Of a DNA stretch of 55,026 nucleotides, positions 42,924 through 51,239 are shown one piece after another. This DNA is from Nocardia pseudobrasiliensis NBRC 108224 (GTDB lineage Bacteria > Actinomycetota > Actinomycetes > Mycobacteriales > Mycobacteriaceae). The stretch covers positions 1 through 55,026 of the forward strand of contig NZ_BDBS01000066.1 of assembly GCF_001613105.1 (NCBI RefSeq), given 5' to 3'. A program made the position numbers and the translations under genes. The first letter of the stretch is position 1, and every line of letters begins with the position of its first letter. A model generated the notes under the pieces. That model was not told the DNA's origin. It ran no database searches and saw nothing but the letters and a program-made list of their open reading frames with translations.

Positions 42924-43888
42924 CAGTTGACCTGTCCCACCCGCTCGGGCGATTGCGCGCCCACCGCGGAGTAGCGCAGATACATCAGTCGCGCGGCCTC
43001 GTGCCGGGAGCGGCGGATGCCGTCCAGGATCAGGCCCGCGGTCCAGGCGAGACTGCCCAGCAGTAACAGCGTGAAGGCGAGGAACAGCGTCGGGAAGCGC
43101 GGCACCTGGTGGGTCTCGTAGAACTCGATCACGATCGGAATGGTCAGAATCACCGAGACCAGCCACGACAGCGTGCCGAACAGGCCGTAGAACGCGACGG
43201 GCCGTTCGTGCCGGGCCAGATTCGTGATCAGGAACAGGATCTTGAAACCGTCGTGATAGGTGCGCAACTTGCTCTCGCTGCCCGCGGGACGATCGCGGAA
43301 CCCGACGGGCACCTGCGTGCGCGGCACCCGCAGATGCAGCGAATGCACGGTCAGCTCGGTCTCGATCTCGAATTCGCGCGAGACGGCCGGGAAGCTCTTG
43401 ACGAACCGCCGGGAGAACACCCGGTAGCCCGACAGCATGTCCTCGACGTTCTCGCCGAACACCTTGCCGACCACGCCGTTGAGCACGCGGTTGCCGGTCT
43501 CGTGGCCCGCACGATAGGCCTGTGCGCCCGCGTCCTGTTTGCGCACGCCCAGGACGTGGTCGTACGGACCGTCCAGCAGGGTCTTGATCATCAGCGGTGC
43601 GGCGAAGGCATCGTAGGTGTCGTCGCCGTCGATCATCAGATAGACGTCGGCCTCGATGTCGGCGAAGGCGCGGCGCACCACATTGCCCTTGCCCTTGGTG
43701 GTTTCGGCACGCACGATCGCCCCGGCCTCGCGGGCCCGCTCGGCGGTCGCGTCGGTGCTGAGGTTGTCGTAGACGTAGACGACGATGCCCGGCACGGCGG
43801 CCTTGAGGTCCGTGACGACCTTGGCGACCGCGGCCTCCTCGTTGTGGCAGGGCACCACTGCGGCGATACGAAGCTCGGTGGGGTCCAC
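42923..43888 (-). CDS. GT2 polyprenyl-phosphate glycosyltransferase, GtrB/DPM-like
   Basis: 321 residues. N-terminal GT-A domain: AAVVPCHNEEAAVAKVV, VYDNLSTDAT, and the metal-binding MIDGDDTYDA; GKGNVVRRAF is also typical of dolichyl-phosphate mannose synthase relatives. Two C-terminal membrane helices (about residues 225-290) match GtrB-type enzymes. It should move a sugar from a nucleotide donor to a polyprenyl phosphate on the inner face. GTG start. Coupled to the DUF2142 gene; the next gtrA is divergent, 169 bases away. Confidence 0.9.
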   Translation of the reverse strand: MDPTELRIAAVVPCHNEEAAVAKVVTDLKAAVPGIVVYVYDNLSTDATAERAREAGAIVRAETTKGKGNVVRRAFADIEADVYLMIDGDDTYDAFAAPLMIKTLLDGPYDHVLGVRKQDAGAQAYRAGHETGNRVLNGVVGKVFGENVEDMLSGYRVFSRRFVKSFPAVSREFEIETELTVHSLHLRVPRTQVPVGFRDRPAGSESKLRTYHDGFKILFLITNLARHERPVAFYGLFGTLSWLVSVILTIPIVIEFYETHQVPRFPTLFLAFTLLLLGSLAWTAGLILDGIRRSRHEAARLMYLRYSAVGAQSPERVGQVN

Positions 43889-44057
43889 CCCGTCAATCCC
43901 TCATTTATTTAGAACCGGACGGTGAAATTACGAACACCGGGAGGGTACAGGGGAGTGCGGCCGGGCCGCCGGGTAACCCTCGCTCTGTTGGTATACCCAC
44001 CAGGTTCCCTTCCCCCTCATGTACCCGGCGCGCACTTCGCCGGGTACCGTCGGCCGG

Positions 44058-44561
44058 GTGTCCAGCAGCGAGATCGTGATCGAGCCGGGGTCGCCCGCGC
44101 AGGCGTCGCTGTTCAGCAAGGTCGTGGCCGCGGTCCGCAAGGGTGGGGCGTTCCTCGTGGTCGGCGCGATCGGATTTCTCGTCGACGCCGGGACCTACAA
44201 CCTGCTGGTTTTCGCGGGCGGCGAGGGTCCGCTGTACCACGCGCCGCTGCCCGCCAAGATCATCGCGATCGGCGTGGCCACCGTCGTCACCTACTTCGGC
44301 AACAAATGGTGGACCTTCGCGGACAAGAAGGGCGGCAGCGCGGCCCGCGAATATCTGCTCTACGCGGTGTTCAATGTGGCCGCCATCGGACTGCAGCTGG
44401 GCTGTCTCGGCTTCTCCCGATACGTCCTGCATCTGTCGACGCCGCTGTCGGACAACATCTCCGGCACACTGATCGGTCAGATGGTGGCCGTGGCGTTCCG
44501 GTACTGGGCCTACGGCAAATTCGTGTTCACGGGTGCGACCTCTCCCGATGCCCGCGCCTGA
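44058..44561 (+). CDS. GtrA family membrane protein (second copy)
   Basis: About 167 residues with four helices: AFLVVGAIGFLVDAGTYNLLVF, then KIIAIGVATVVTYFGNKWWTF (GtrA signature, compare NRRWTF in the other copy), two more, ending VAFRYWAYGKFVF. Probable flippase or presenter for a polyprenyl-linked sugar. GTG 44058 is taken as start; ATG 44019 would extend the tail, and neither has a strong ribosome site. It is divergent from the GtrB-like gene and 87 bases upstream of the GlfT2-type gene, possibly cotranscribed with it. Confidence 0.88.
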   Translation: MSSSEIVIEPGSPAQASLFSKVVAAVRKGGAFLVVGAIGFLVDAGTYNLLVFAGGEGPLYHAPLPAKIIAIGVATVVTYFGNKWWTFADKKGGSAAREYLLYAVFNVAAIGLQLGCLGFSRYVLHLSTPLSDNISGTLIGQMVAVAFRYWAYGKFVFTGATSPDARA

Positions 44562-44648
44562 GCGCATTGATATTCTCAGCCGGCCGCGCATAGCGGACCA
44601 TCCCGTTCGCCGGCTTTCGATCATCGAGGGATTACGAGGGAATCCGAT

Positions 44649-46553
44649 ATGGACCAGTCGGCTGGCCAGGCCGTGACCGCATCCGAGAACGACCGGCGAA
44701 TCGCCGACCCCGCACCCGCCACGCTGCGCTCCGATCATCAGGCCCCCGAGCGGCTGGTGCTGGCGCGCGGTGTGTTCACCGGGCCGTCTCCGAAGATCAG
44801 TGACGAGCTCTACGCGGTGGTCAAGGGCAAGGCGCATCGCGAGCGGCTGAGCATCCGGTTGGACAAGGGCGCCCGCGCCGACACCAACACCTACTTCGGC
44901 CGGTTCGCCGCCAGCTACTGGCAGCGCTGGACCACGGTCACCGAGGTCGAGGTCGCCATGACCCTCGAACTGACCGGCCTCGCGCGAATTCGGTTGGCCG
45001 CCTCCGATATCGCCGGACACCGCCGCATCATCGACAGCACCGATGTGCGCGCCGACGGCCGGGTGGTGCTGCGGGCGGCGCTGGATCAGTACGTCGACGG
45101 CGGCGCGCTGTGGCTCGAATTCGATGCCGTCGGTGGCGATCTCACGATCAGCGAACTGACCTGGACGGCGCTCGCGCCGGATCATGTTCGGCCCGTTGCC
45201 ATCGCGATCTGCACCTTCAACCGCGCCGAGGACTGCGCGCACACCGTCGCCGCGCTGGCCTCGGATCCGACCGTACTGGCCGCGATCGATGCGGTGTACG
45301 TCGTGGATCAGGGCACCGATCTGGTGCAGGATCGGCCGCTGTTCCAGGAGACGCTACCCCGCTTCGGCGACAAGCTGCGGTATCTGCGCCAGCCGAATCT
45401 CGGTGGGGCGGGCGGTTTCACGCGCGGGCTCTACGAGGTCTCCGCGGCCAATGAGCACGCCGACGTCATCCTGATGGACGACGACATCCTGTGCGAGCCC
45501 GAAACGGTCATCCGGCTCAACGCCTTCGCCAATATGACCGTGGAACCGACGCTGGTCGGCGCGCAGATGCTGTTCCTGCTCAATCCCGACTACCTGAACG
45601 TCGGCGCCGAGGAGACCAACCTCGGAATTCTGCGGCACGGGCAGAAGGTGTCCAAGGCGCTGCGCAACACCAGCATGCTCAAAAAACATCAAGAACGCCG
45701 TGTCGACGCGGGTTACAACGCCTGGTGGACCTGCCTGATCCCCGCCGAGGTGGTCACCCGCATCGGCCTGCCGATCCCCATCTTCTTCCAGTGGGACGAC
45801 GTCGAATACGGTCTGCGCGCCCGCGAACACGGCTTCGTGACCGTGACGCTGCCCGGCGCCGCGGTCTGGCACGCGGACTTCTACTGGAAGGACTACGACG
45901 ACTGGGCGCGCTACTTCTCCTCGCGCAACTCCCTGATCGTCTCCTCGCTGCACACCGATCTGGATCCGAAGAAGATCACCCGCCAGCTGTTCCGTGAGAT
46001 CGCCGAGATGCTGGTGGCCATGCAGTACGGCCTGGCACACACCACACTGCAGGGCATCGAGGATTATCTGAAGGGTCCGAAGGGTCTGCAGGACGGCGGC
46101 ATTGCCGCGCTGGCGGCCGCCCGCGGCACCCGCGGCGACTACACCGAAACGCTGAAACATCCGGCCGCGACCGCACCGATTCGCAACGCGGACATCCGAA
46201 TCCGCCGCGCCAACGGCGAGCCGAGCCGGCCCCTGTTGGTGCTCGTCAAGCGCGCGATCCAGCAGTGGACCGGCCGCGTCCAGCCCGGTCTGGTCGGCGT
46301 CACCCGCGAGGACGCCTACTGGTGGCACGTGTCGCTGTTCGACCACGTCATGGTCACCGACGCCTCCCAATCCGGCGTCCGCATCCGCCGCCGCGACAAG
46401 GCCCGCGCCCGTGCCCTGCTGCTGCGCACCTGGCGAGTCCTGCGTCGTCTGCGCGGTGAACTGCCCGCCCTCACCCGCCAATACCGCGCTGCCATGCCGG
46501 AACTCACCAGCCGCGAGAACTGGGAGCGGCTGTACGGCATCGGTCCGAAGTAG
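44649..46553 (+). CDS. glfT2: Galactofuranosyltransferase, GlfT2 family
   Basis: 634 residues (M. tuberculosis GlfT2 637). An N-terminal beta-sandwich (SYWQRWTTVTEVEV) precedes the GT-A domain: VAIAICTFNRAEDC, DQGT, QPNLGGAGGFTRGLYE, the metal site MDDDI (Asp277-279), YNAWWTCLIP, the catalytic WDDVEYGLRAREHG (Asp383-384) and LPGAAVWHADF. The C-terminal helical part ends RENWERLYG, like the mycobacterial SKQKWE end. It polymerises alternating beta-1,5/1,6 galactofuranose on the lipid-linked linker in the cytoplasm. In mycobacteria glfT2 sits next to glf (UDP-galactopyranose mutase) near the fbp genes; glf is absent here, so this may be a moved gene or a second paralogue. GAGGGA precedes the ATG by seven bases. 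Confidence 0.9.
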   Translation: MDQSAGQAVTASENDRRIADPAPATLRSDHQAPERLVLARGVFTGPSPKISDELYAVVKGKAHRERLSIRLDKGARADTNTYFGRFAASYWQRWTTVTEVEVAMTLELTGLARIRLAASDIAGHRRIIDSTDVRADGRVVLRAALDQYVDGGALWLEFDAVGGDLTISELTWTALAPDHVRPVAIAICTFNRAEDCAHTVAALASDPTVLAAIDAVYVVDQGTDLVQDRPLFQETLPRFGDKLRYLRQPNLGGAGGFTRGLYEVSAANEHADVILMDDDILCEPETVIRLNAFANMTVEPTLVGAQMLFLLNPDYLNVGAEETNLGILRHGQKVSKALRNTSMLKKHQERRVDAGYNAWWTCLIPAEVVTRIGLPIPIFFQWDDVEYGLRAREHGFVTVTLPGAAVWHADFYWKDYDDWARYFSSRNSLIVSSLHTDLDPKKITRQLFREIAEMLVAMQYGLAHTTLQGIEDYLKGPKGLQDGGIAALAAARGTRGDYTETLKHPAATAPIRNADIRIRRANGEPSRPLLVLVKRAIQQWTGRVQPGLVGVTREDAYWWHVSLFDHVMVTDASQSGVRIRRRDKARARALLLRTWRVLRRLRGELPALTRQYRAAMPELTSRENWERLYGIGPK

Positions 46554-46555
46554 TG

Positions 46556-47146
46556 TCAGCGGGCCGCGGTGAGCAGGGTTCTGGTCGCCGCGGCCACCTC
46601 GTCCACCAGCCACGCCGGTAGCGTCCCCGCGCGGGCGTGGCGGCGCAGCGCCGCATAGGGCAGATCGACCACGGCCAGCACCACGCGAGCGACCGTCAAC
46701 TCGTCGTCCGCGCCGAAGAGTTGATCGGTCAGCACGTGCAGTCGCTCGATCAGCGGCGCGTTCATCCGATCCAGGCGTTCGCGCAGTTCGGTATCGGGCT
46801 CGCCGTCGAGCAGATCGCCGGGCCGCAGCCGCAGCAGCAGTTGAGCGTCCTCGGGCAGGTCGCGGCCGAATTCGATGGTGGCAGCGGCCATCCGGACCGC
46901 CGCCTCCAGCGGATCGGACGCATCGGCGGCGGTCAGCGCATGCCGCTGAAACCGATCCAACGCGCGAATCCATGTCTCGACCAGCACGCCATTGCGACTA
47001 CCGAACCGGTGATACAGCGTCCCGACCGGCGCGCCGCTGGCCGCCGCGATGGCCGAGACGCTGGCCGCGCGCGGACCCTCGCGCAGTACCAACGCCCGGG
47101 CCGCGTCGAGAATCACATCCGTATCGTGCTTGCGAGGTGGAGCCAT
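46556..47146 (-). CDS. TetR family transcriptional regulator
   Basis: 196 residues. N-terminal HTH: DTDVILDAARALVLREGPRAASVSAIAAASGAPVGTLYHRFGSRNGVL, a textbook TetR signature. Ligand domain of unknown specificity. It diverges from the SRPBCC gene across only 21 bases, so both promoters and its operator must overlap. It ends three bases after the convergent GlfT2-type gene. Confidence 0.93.
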   Translation of the reverse strand: MAPPRKHDTDVILDAARALVLREGPRAASVSAIAAASGAPVGTLYHRFGSRNGVLVETWIRALDRFQRHALTAADASDPLEAAVRMAAATIEFGRDLPEDAQLLLRLRPGDLLDGEPDTELRERLDRMNAPLIERLHVLTDQLFGADDELTVARVVLAVVDLPYAALRRHARAGTLPAWLVDEVAAATRTLLTAAR

Positions 47147-47167
47147 CTACTAGTACGTTCCTTCTAT

Positions 47168-47530
47168 ATGGAGCGCTTGTCCTATATCGACCAACATTCG
47201 AGGATAGTCGCCGCGAATCGGGAACGACTATGGGACGCGCTGTGCGATCGCATGGGTGGTGAGAGCCGCGGGTTCACGGTTGCCGAGCGCCTCGCACCGC
47301 GGCGTCTCGCGCTGGCGGGCAGTCACTGGTTCTCGCGGTACGAGCTCGCCTTCACACTCGACGAAACGGCCGCGGAGCGCACCCGAATCACCGCCGAGTC
47401 GCGGGCGGAATTCCCGGGCGTCGCCGGGCGGATCTATCGGGCGCTGGTCATCGGCAGTGGTGGGCATTCGCTGGTGGTTCGCGCTCTGCTGAGCCGCATT
47501 GCCGCCACCGCCGAGCGCGGCGGCCACTGA
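47168..47530 (+). CDS. SRPBCC-fold protein, short
   Basis: 120 residues, start ATG 47168 directly after the divergent tetR gap. The pattern of GFTVAERLAPRRLALAGSHWFSRYELAFTLDE followed by RTRITAESRAEFPGVAGRIYRALVIGSGGH recalls SRPBCC (Bet v1/polyketide cyclase) proteins that bind hydrophobic ligands. It probably answers to the same ligand class as the TetR regulator. Function unknown. Confidence 0.75.
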   Translation: MERLSYIDQHSRIVAANRERLWDALCDRMGGESRGFTVAERLAPRRLALAGSHWFSRYELAFTLDETAAERTRITAESRAEFPGVAGRIYRALVIGSGGHSLVVRALLSRIAATAERGGH

Positions 47531-47540
47531 CGCACGCGAA

Positions 47541-47978
47541 TCAGCTTCCGGCCGAACCGGATCGGGGGCGCGGCGGGTCGTTGTCCACCACCGCGGCGCG
47601 GTAGTCGATCCGCCGGGGCGACTGCGGAATCGTCCGTCCGGGCTGGTGGCGCGGCGCGGGGTGATCCCAGGTGCCGTCCGGACGCATGGTCGGCGGGTCC
47701 TGCTCGGTGGTGCCCGGCTCGGTGATCGGCGCGCAGCCGAGGTCGTCGAAATAGCGGGTGCTGTGCGCGGCGATATAGCGGATCTCGGTGAATACGCCGT
47801 TCCAGCAGGACACCTCGATCTCGAGGCGATACATATCGGCGGTGTCGTTGCGACAGGTGATCCGCTCGCAATCGACTCCCGGCGTCAGTTCCCGGGCGGC
47901 GGCCTGCGGTGCGAGCACACCGGCCGCCGCCACCAACAGCGAGGCGATGCCGAATCCGACCATCGACCGCTGACCCAT
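47541..47978 (-). CDS. Small secreted protein
   Basis: 145 residues. A Sec signal peptide (GFGIASLLVAAAGVLAPQAAA) ends near residue 30. The mature part has four Cys (DCERITCRN, VSCWNG, LGCAP), likely two disulfides, and a Pro-rich, charged C-terminal tail. No known family recognised. ATG 47978 follows GGGGAG; an upstream start would bury the signal peptide. Converges on the SRPBCC gene, gap 10 bases. Confidence 0.8.
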   Translation of the reverse strand: MGQRSMVGFGIASLLVAAAGVLAPQAAARELTPGVDCERITCRNDTADMYRLEIEVSCWNGVFTEIRYIAAHSTRYFDDLGCAPITEPGTTEQDPPTMRPDGTWDHPAPRHQPGRTIPQSPRRIDYRAAVVDNDPPRPRSGSAGS

Positions 47979-48090
47979 GTAGACCACTCCCCAATCGGTA
48001 ACCCCGACCCGAAACACGTTGTATCCCTAGGTCGTTCCGACCGGTAGGTCGCGTTACGGGCCGATGGTCCACCGATTGCCGGGGCTTGAC

Positions 48091-48939
48091 TCAGAGGAAC
48101 AGATCGGTAGTCAGCGGCTCGTCGCCGGGCGTCACCCGGTACTTGTCCAGATCCGTGATGCCGTGCGCGGCAAGGACATCCTCATCGATGAAGAAGTTGC
48201 CGGTGGTGTCCTTGGCGGGCGAGGTGAGCACCAGATAGGCGGCATCGGCGTAGATGTCGGGGGTGCGCGAGGTCGAGACCATCTCCTCGCCGCCGAGCAG
48301 ATTGCGCACGGCCGCGGTCGCGATGGTGGTGCGCGGCCACAGTGAGTTCACACCGATGCCGTACTTGCGCAGCTCCTCGGCCAAACCCAGGGTGGTCAGC
48401 GACATTCCGTACTTGGCGATGGTGTAGCCCAGCGACTGCCCGGCCCATTTCGGATCCAGGTTCAGCGGCGGGGACAGGGTGAGAATGTGCGGATCGCGCC
48501 CGGCCTGCGCGGATTCCCTCAGCGCGGGAATGCTCAGTTTGGACAGCAGGAAGCTGCCGCGGCAGTTGATGTCCTGCATCAGGTCGTACTTCTTCATCGG
48601 CAGCAGCTCGGTGGGCGAGAGATCGATCGCCGAGGCGTTGTTGACGACCATATCGATACCGCCGAACCGCTCGACGGTCTCGCGCACCGCGGTCGCGACC
48701 GCCTCGTCGTCGCGGACATCGCCGACGAACTTGTGCACGGAACCGCCGGCCTGTTCCAGTTCGGCCGCCGCGGTATGGATGGTGCCGGGCAGTTTCGGAT
48801 GCGGAGTGTCGGTCTTGGCGATCAGGGTGATGTTCGCCCCGTCCGCCGCGGCCCGCTTCGCGATCTCGAGCCCGATCCCGCGGCTACCTCCCGACATGAT
48901 CATGGTCCGTCCGGCCAGCGGCTTCCGTGCTTCGGTCAT
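48091..48939 (-). CDS. Short-chain dehydrogenase, HSDL2-like
   Basis: 282 residues. Rossmann motif MSGGSRGIGLEIAKRAA, NNASAIDLSPTE, and the active-site segment ILTLSPPLNLDPKW with YTIAKYGMS are characteristic of the hydroxysteroid dehydrogenase-like protein 2 group, which differs from ordinary SDRs by this SPPLN motif. NADP-dependent oxidation or reduction of an unknown lipid or carbonyl substrate. CGGGAG precedes the ATG. A perfect palindrome 63-80 bases upstream may be its operator. Confidence 0.9.
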   Translation of the reverse strand: MTEARKPLAGRTMIMSGGSRGIGLEIAKRAAADGANITLIAKTDTPHPKLPGTIHTAAAELEQAGGSVHKFVGDVRDDEAVATAVRETVERFGGIDMVVNNASAIDLSPTELLPMKKYDLMQDINCRGSFLLSKLSIPALRESAQAGRDPHILTLSPPLNLDPKWAGQSLGYTIAKYGMSLTTLGLAEELRKYGIGVNSLWPRTTIATAAVRNLLGGEEMVSTSRTPDIYADAAYLVLTSPAKDTTGNFFIDEDVLAAHGITDLDKYRVTPGDEPLTTDLFL

Positions 48940-49001
48940 AGCGCTACTCCCGTCTGTGGGTGACCACCCCTGACATGCAGGTTAGGCGACGCGCTCTATC
49001 T

Positions 49002-49019
49002 TATGCAATCAGTTGCATA
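49002..49019. promoter_or_regulatory. Palindromic operator candidate upstream of the SDR gene
   Basis: TATGCAA, four bases, TTGCATA: a perfect inverted repeat with an 18-bp footprint suited to a TetR or MarR dimer, between rsgA and the SDR gene. Which regulator binds is unknown. Confidence 0.55.
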
Positions 49020-49033
49020 GTGTGTCCGCCGCG

Positions 49034-50083
49034 CTACCTCCGGCGGGTGTTCCGCGCCCGATAGACCGACCGCTGAGACCGCTCGATGTTCTTCCACGCC
49101 CGCAGCCGCTCGGCCCGCAGCCGGGCGTCGGTGCGGGTGGCCAGCCATTCGTTCTCCCGCTGGAGTTTGCGATAGCTGTCCAGGCGGCGCTGCGGCAGTT
49201 CACCGGATTCGATCGCGGCCAGCACCGCGCAGCCGGGCTCGGTACGGTGCGCGCAATCGTCGAAACGGCAAGCGGCGGCCAAGGATTCGATATCGCTGAA
49301 GGTGCGCTCCAAACCCTCGGCGGCCTCCCAGAGGCCGACCGAGCGCAGCCCCGGCGTATCGATGAGCGTGCCGCCGCCGGGCAGCGGCCGCAGTTCGCGA
49401 TGCACGGTGGTGTGCCGCCCGCGTTTGTCGCCGGCGCGAACCTCGTCGGTGGCGAACACCTCCGCGCCCAGCAGCGCGTTGGCCAGCGTCGACTTGCCCG
49501 CGCCCGAGGGGCCGAGCAGCGCGACCGTACCGTCGAGCACCGCGGCGAGCACATCCATACCCTGTCCGGTGTTCGCGCTCACCGCGAGCGTGGTCGCGCC
49601 CGGTGCGACCGCGCGCACGATATCGAGCGGAACATCAACGGCCAGATCGACTTTCGTCAGCACGACCACCGGCTGCGCGCCGGATTCCCAGGCCAGCGCC
49701 AACATTCGCTCGATGCGGCCCAGATCGACGTCACCGTCGGCGGCACTACACACCAGCACCGTATCGACATTGCTGGCCAGCATCTGCGCCTCGGACCGTC
49801 CGGATACCGCCGCGCGCACGATCGCGGTGCGCCGCGGCAGCAGTCGCCGCACGGTGAGTTCGGCGTCGAGTGCCACCCAATCGCCGGTACACAGGCCGAT
49901 GACGTTGGTATCCGCCCGCGGGCAGCGAGCGCGTCCGACGCCCGAGGGTGTGGCGACGTCGCATTCGCTGCGATCCATTCGGATGACGCGGGCCGGGACC
50001 CAGCCGGTGTCGAGCAGTCCTGCGTACTCAGCGGAAACGGCTGCGGACCAGCCGTAGGGAATGAGTCGGTCGAATTCGACCAT
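49034..50083 (-). CDS. rsgA: Ribosome small subunit-dependent GTPase RsgA
   Basis: 349 residues. N-terminal OB-fold, then a circularly permuted GTPase: G4 TKVD comes before G1 GPSGAGKST and G3 DTPG, as in RsgA/YjeQ. The C-terminal zinc knuckle has CRFDDCAHRTEPGC. It checks late 30S subunit assembly. ATG 50083 gives VEFDRLIPYGW; a start at 50158 would overlap the small ORF just upstream and is less likely. Confidence 0.94.
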   Translation of the reverse strand: MVEFDRLIPYGWSAAVSAEYAGLLDTGWVPARVIRMDRSECDVATPSGVGRARCPRADTNVIGLCTGDWVALDAELTVRRLLPRRTAIVRAAVSGRSEAQMLASNVDTVLVCSAADGDVDLGRIERMLALAWESGAQPVVVLTKVDLAVDVPLDIVRAVAPGATTLAVSANTGQGMDVLAAVLDGTVALLGPSGAGKSTLANALLGAEVFATDEVRAGDKRGRHTTVHRELRPLPGGGTLIDTPGLRSVGLWEAAEGLERTFSDIESLAAACRFDDCAHRTEPGCAVLAAIESGELPQRRLDSYRKLQRENEWLATRTDARLRAERLRAWKNIERSQRSVYRARNTRRR

Positions 50084-50127
50084 GATGGGGAGCCGTCTTT
50101 CGTCGGGCACGGAGCCCGGACGCGGGC

Positions 50128-50223
50128 TCAGTGCTTCGGTGCGAAGGTGGATATGCATGCGGCGGCGCGACTTTCATCACCAAGTCGCTGCCAGGCCACG
50201 ACAACCCGAACGATCGTTTGCAC
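50128..50223 (-). CDS. Small ORF of 31 residues with consensus ribosome site, possible leader peptide for rsgA
   Basis: GTG start at 50223, preceded seven bases by AAGGAGGT, a full-consensus Shine-Dalgarno, the best in the window. The frame reads MQTIVRVVVAWQ at the start and ends STFAPKH with TGA at 50128. It ends 44 bases before rsgA and in the same direction. No match to a known peptide; it may be a leader peptide for translational control, or a small protein. Confidence 0.55.
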   Translation of the reverse strand: MQTIVRVVVAWQRLGDESRAAACISTFAPKH

Positions 50224-50324
50224 GTACTCCACCTCCTTCGACCTCTCGACGCTTACCGTCTGTGTGAGCACAACGATGACAGCCCGCAGCGCGGACCGCA
50301 ATCTATTTTCCGGGGGATCGACGC

Positions 50325-51239
50325 CTAGTCCGGCTTGTGGAACTGCTCGCGCCGGCCCAGCCGCCGCAGTCGCAGCCATTCGGCCAGTCCGGCCGGATCC
50401 TTCTGCTGCACAAGGAAGAACCAGGAGAACCGCGCCCATTCCTGCGGCAGCAGTTTGCGCATACCCGGCTGGGACATCAGATAGCCGCGGTTGCGGTAGG
50501 TGAAGTAGCGCTTGACCGGGTCGTCCGGGTACTGGGTGTGCATGCGGCCGCCCAGGATCGGCTTGAATTCCGCCGAGCCGTTGGGATGCAGGTACGCCGT
50601 CTGCAGACAGGTGCCGAACGGCAGGCCGGAGCGGACCAGTCGCCGGTGCACCTCCACCTCGTCACCGCGCACGAACAGCCGCAGATCGGGGACGCCGATC
50701 ACGTCGATCGCCTGGGCCGACAGCAGCGCGCCGTTGAACAGCGAGGCGATGCCGGGCAGGAAATCCTCGTCGCCGAGTTCCGAGCGCAGTCGTCGCCACA
50801 CCACACCGCGGCGCAGCGGGAAGGCCAGCCGGTCCGGATCGTCGATATCGGCCACTACGGGAGAGACCTCGACCAGGCTGTACCGTTTCGCGCAATCGAG
50901 CAGTGTCGCAAGGACTTCCGGCCCTTCGGGGCGGCCGTCGTCATCGGCCAGCCACACCCAGTCCGCGCCCAGGGTCAGCGCGTGCAGGATGCCCAGCGCG
51001 AAACCGCCCGCACCACCGAGATTGTGCTCCGAACCCAGATAGGTCGATTCCATCGGTTGCTGCGCCACCAGCTCGCCCACCTCGGGCTCGTTGGCGTTGT
51101 CGATCACGATCAGGTGATCGATCGGTCGGGTCTGGGCGGCGAGCACCTTCAGGGATTCGGCCAGTAGTTCGCGGCGCTTGTGGGTGACCACGACGGCCAC
51201 GATGCGTGCCGAATCGGGTTGGGGGACTCCAGGATTCAT
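50325..51239 (-). CDS. glfT1: Galactofuranosyltransferase GlfT1
   Basis: 304 residues, the same length as M. tuberculosis GlfT1 (Rv3782) and very similar along its length. GT-A motifs: AVVVTHKRRELL, HLIVIDNANE, LGSEHNLGGAGGFALGI, WLADDDGRP (Asp99-101), LPGIASLFNGAL, FVRGDEVEVHRRL, YRNRGYLMSQPG. It adds the first galactofuranose residues to the rhamnosyl linker. ATG overlaps the wzt stop (ATGA), a coupled junction. Confidence 0.97.
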   Translation of the reverse strand: MNPGVPQPDSARIVAVVVTHKRRELLAESLKVLAAQTRPIDHLIVIDNANEPEVGELVAQQPMESTYLGSEHNLGGAGGFALGILHALTLGADWVWLADDDGRPEGPEVLATLLDCAKRYSLVEVSPVVADIDDPDRLAFPLRRGVVWRRLRSELGDEDFLPGIASLFNGALLSAQAIDVIGVPDLRLFVRGDEVEVHRRLVRSGLPFGTCLQTAYLHPNGSAEFKPILGGRMHTQYPDDPVKRYFTYRNRGYLMSQPGMRKLLPQEWARFSWFFLVQQKDPAGLAEWLRLRRLGRREQFHKPD

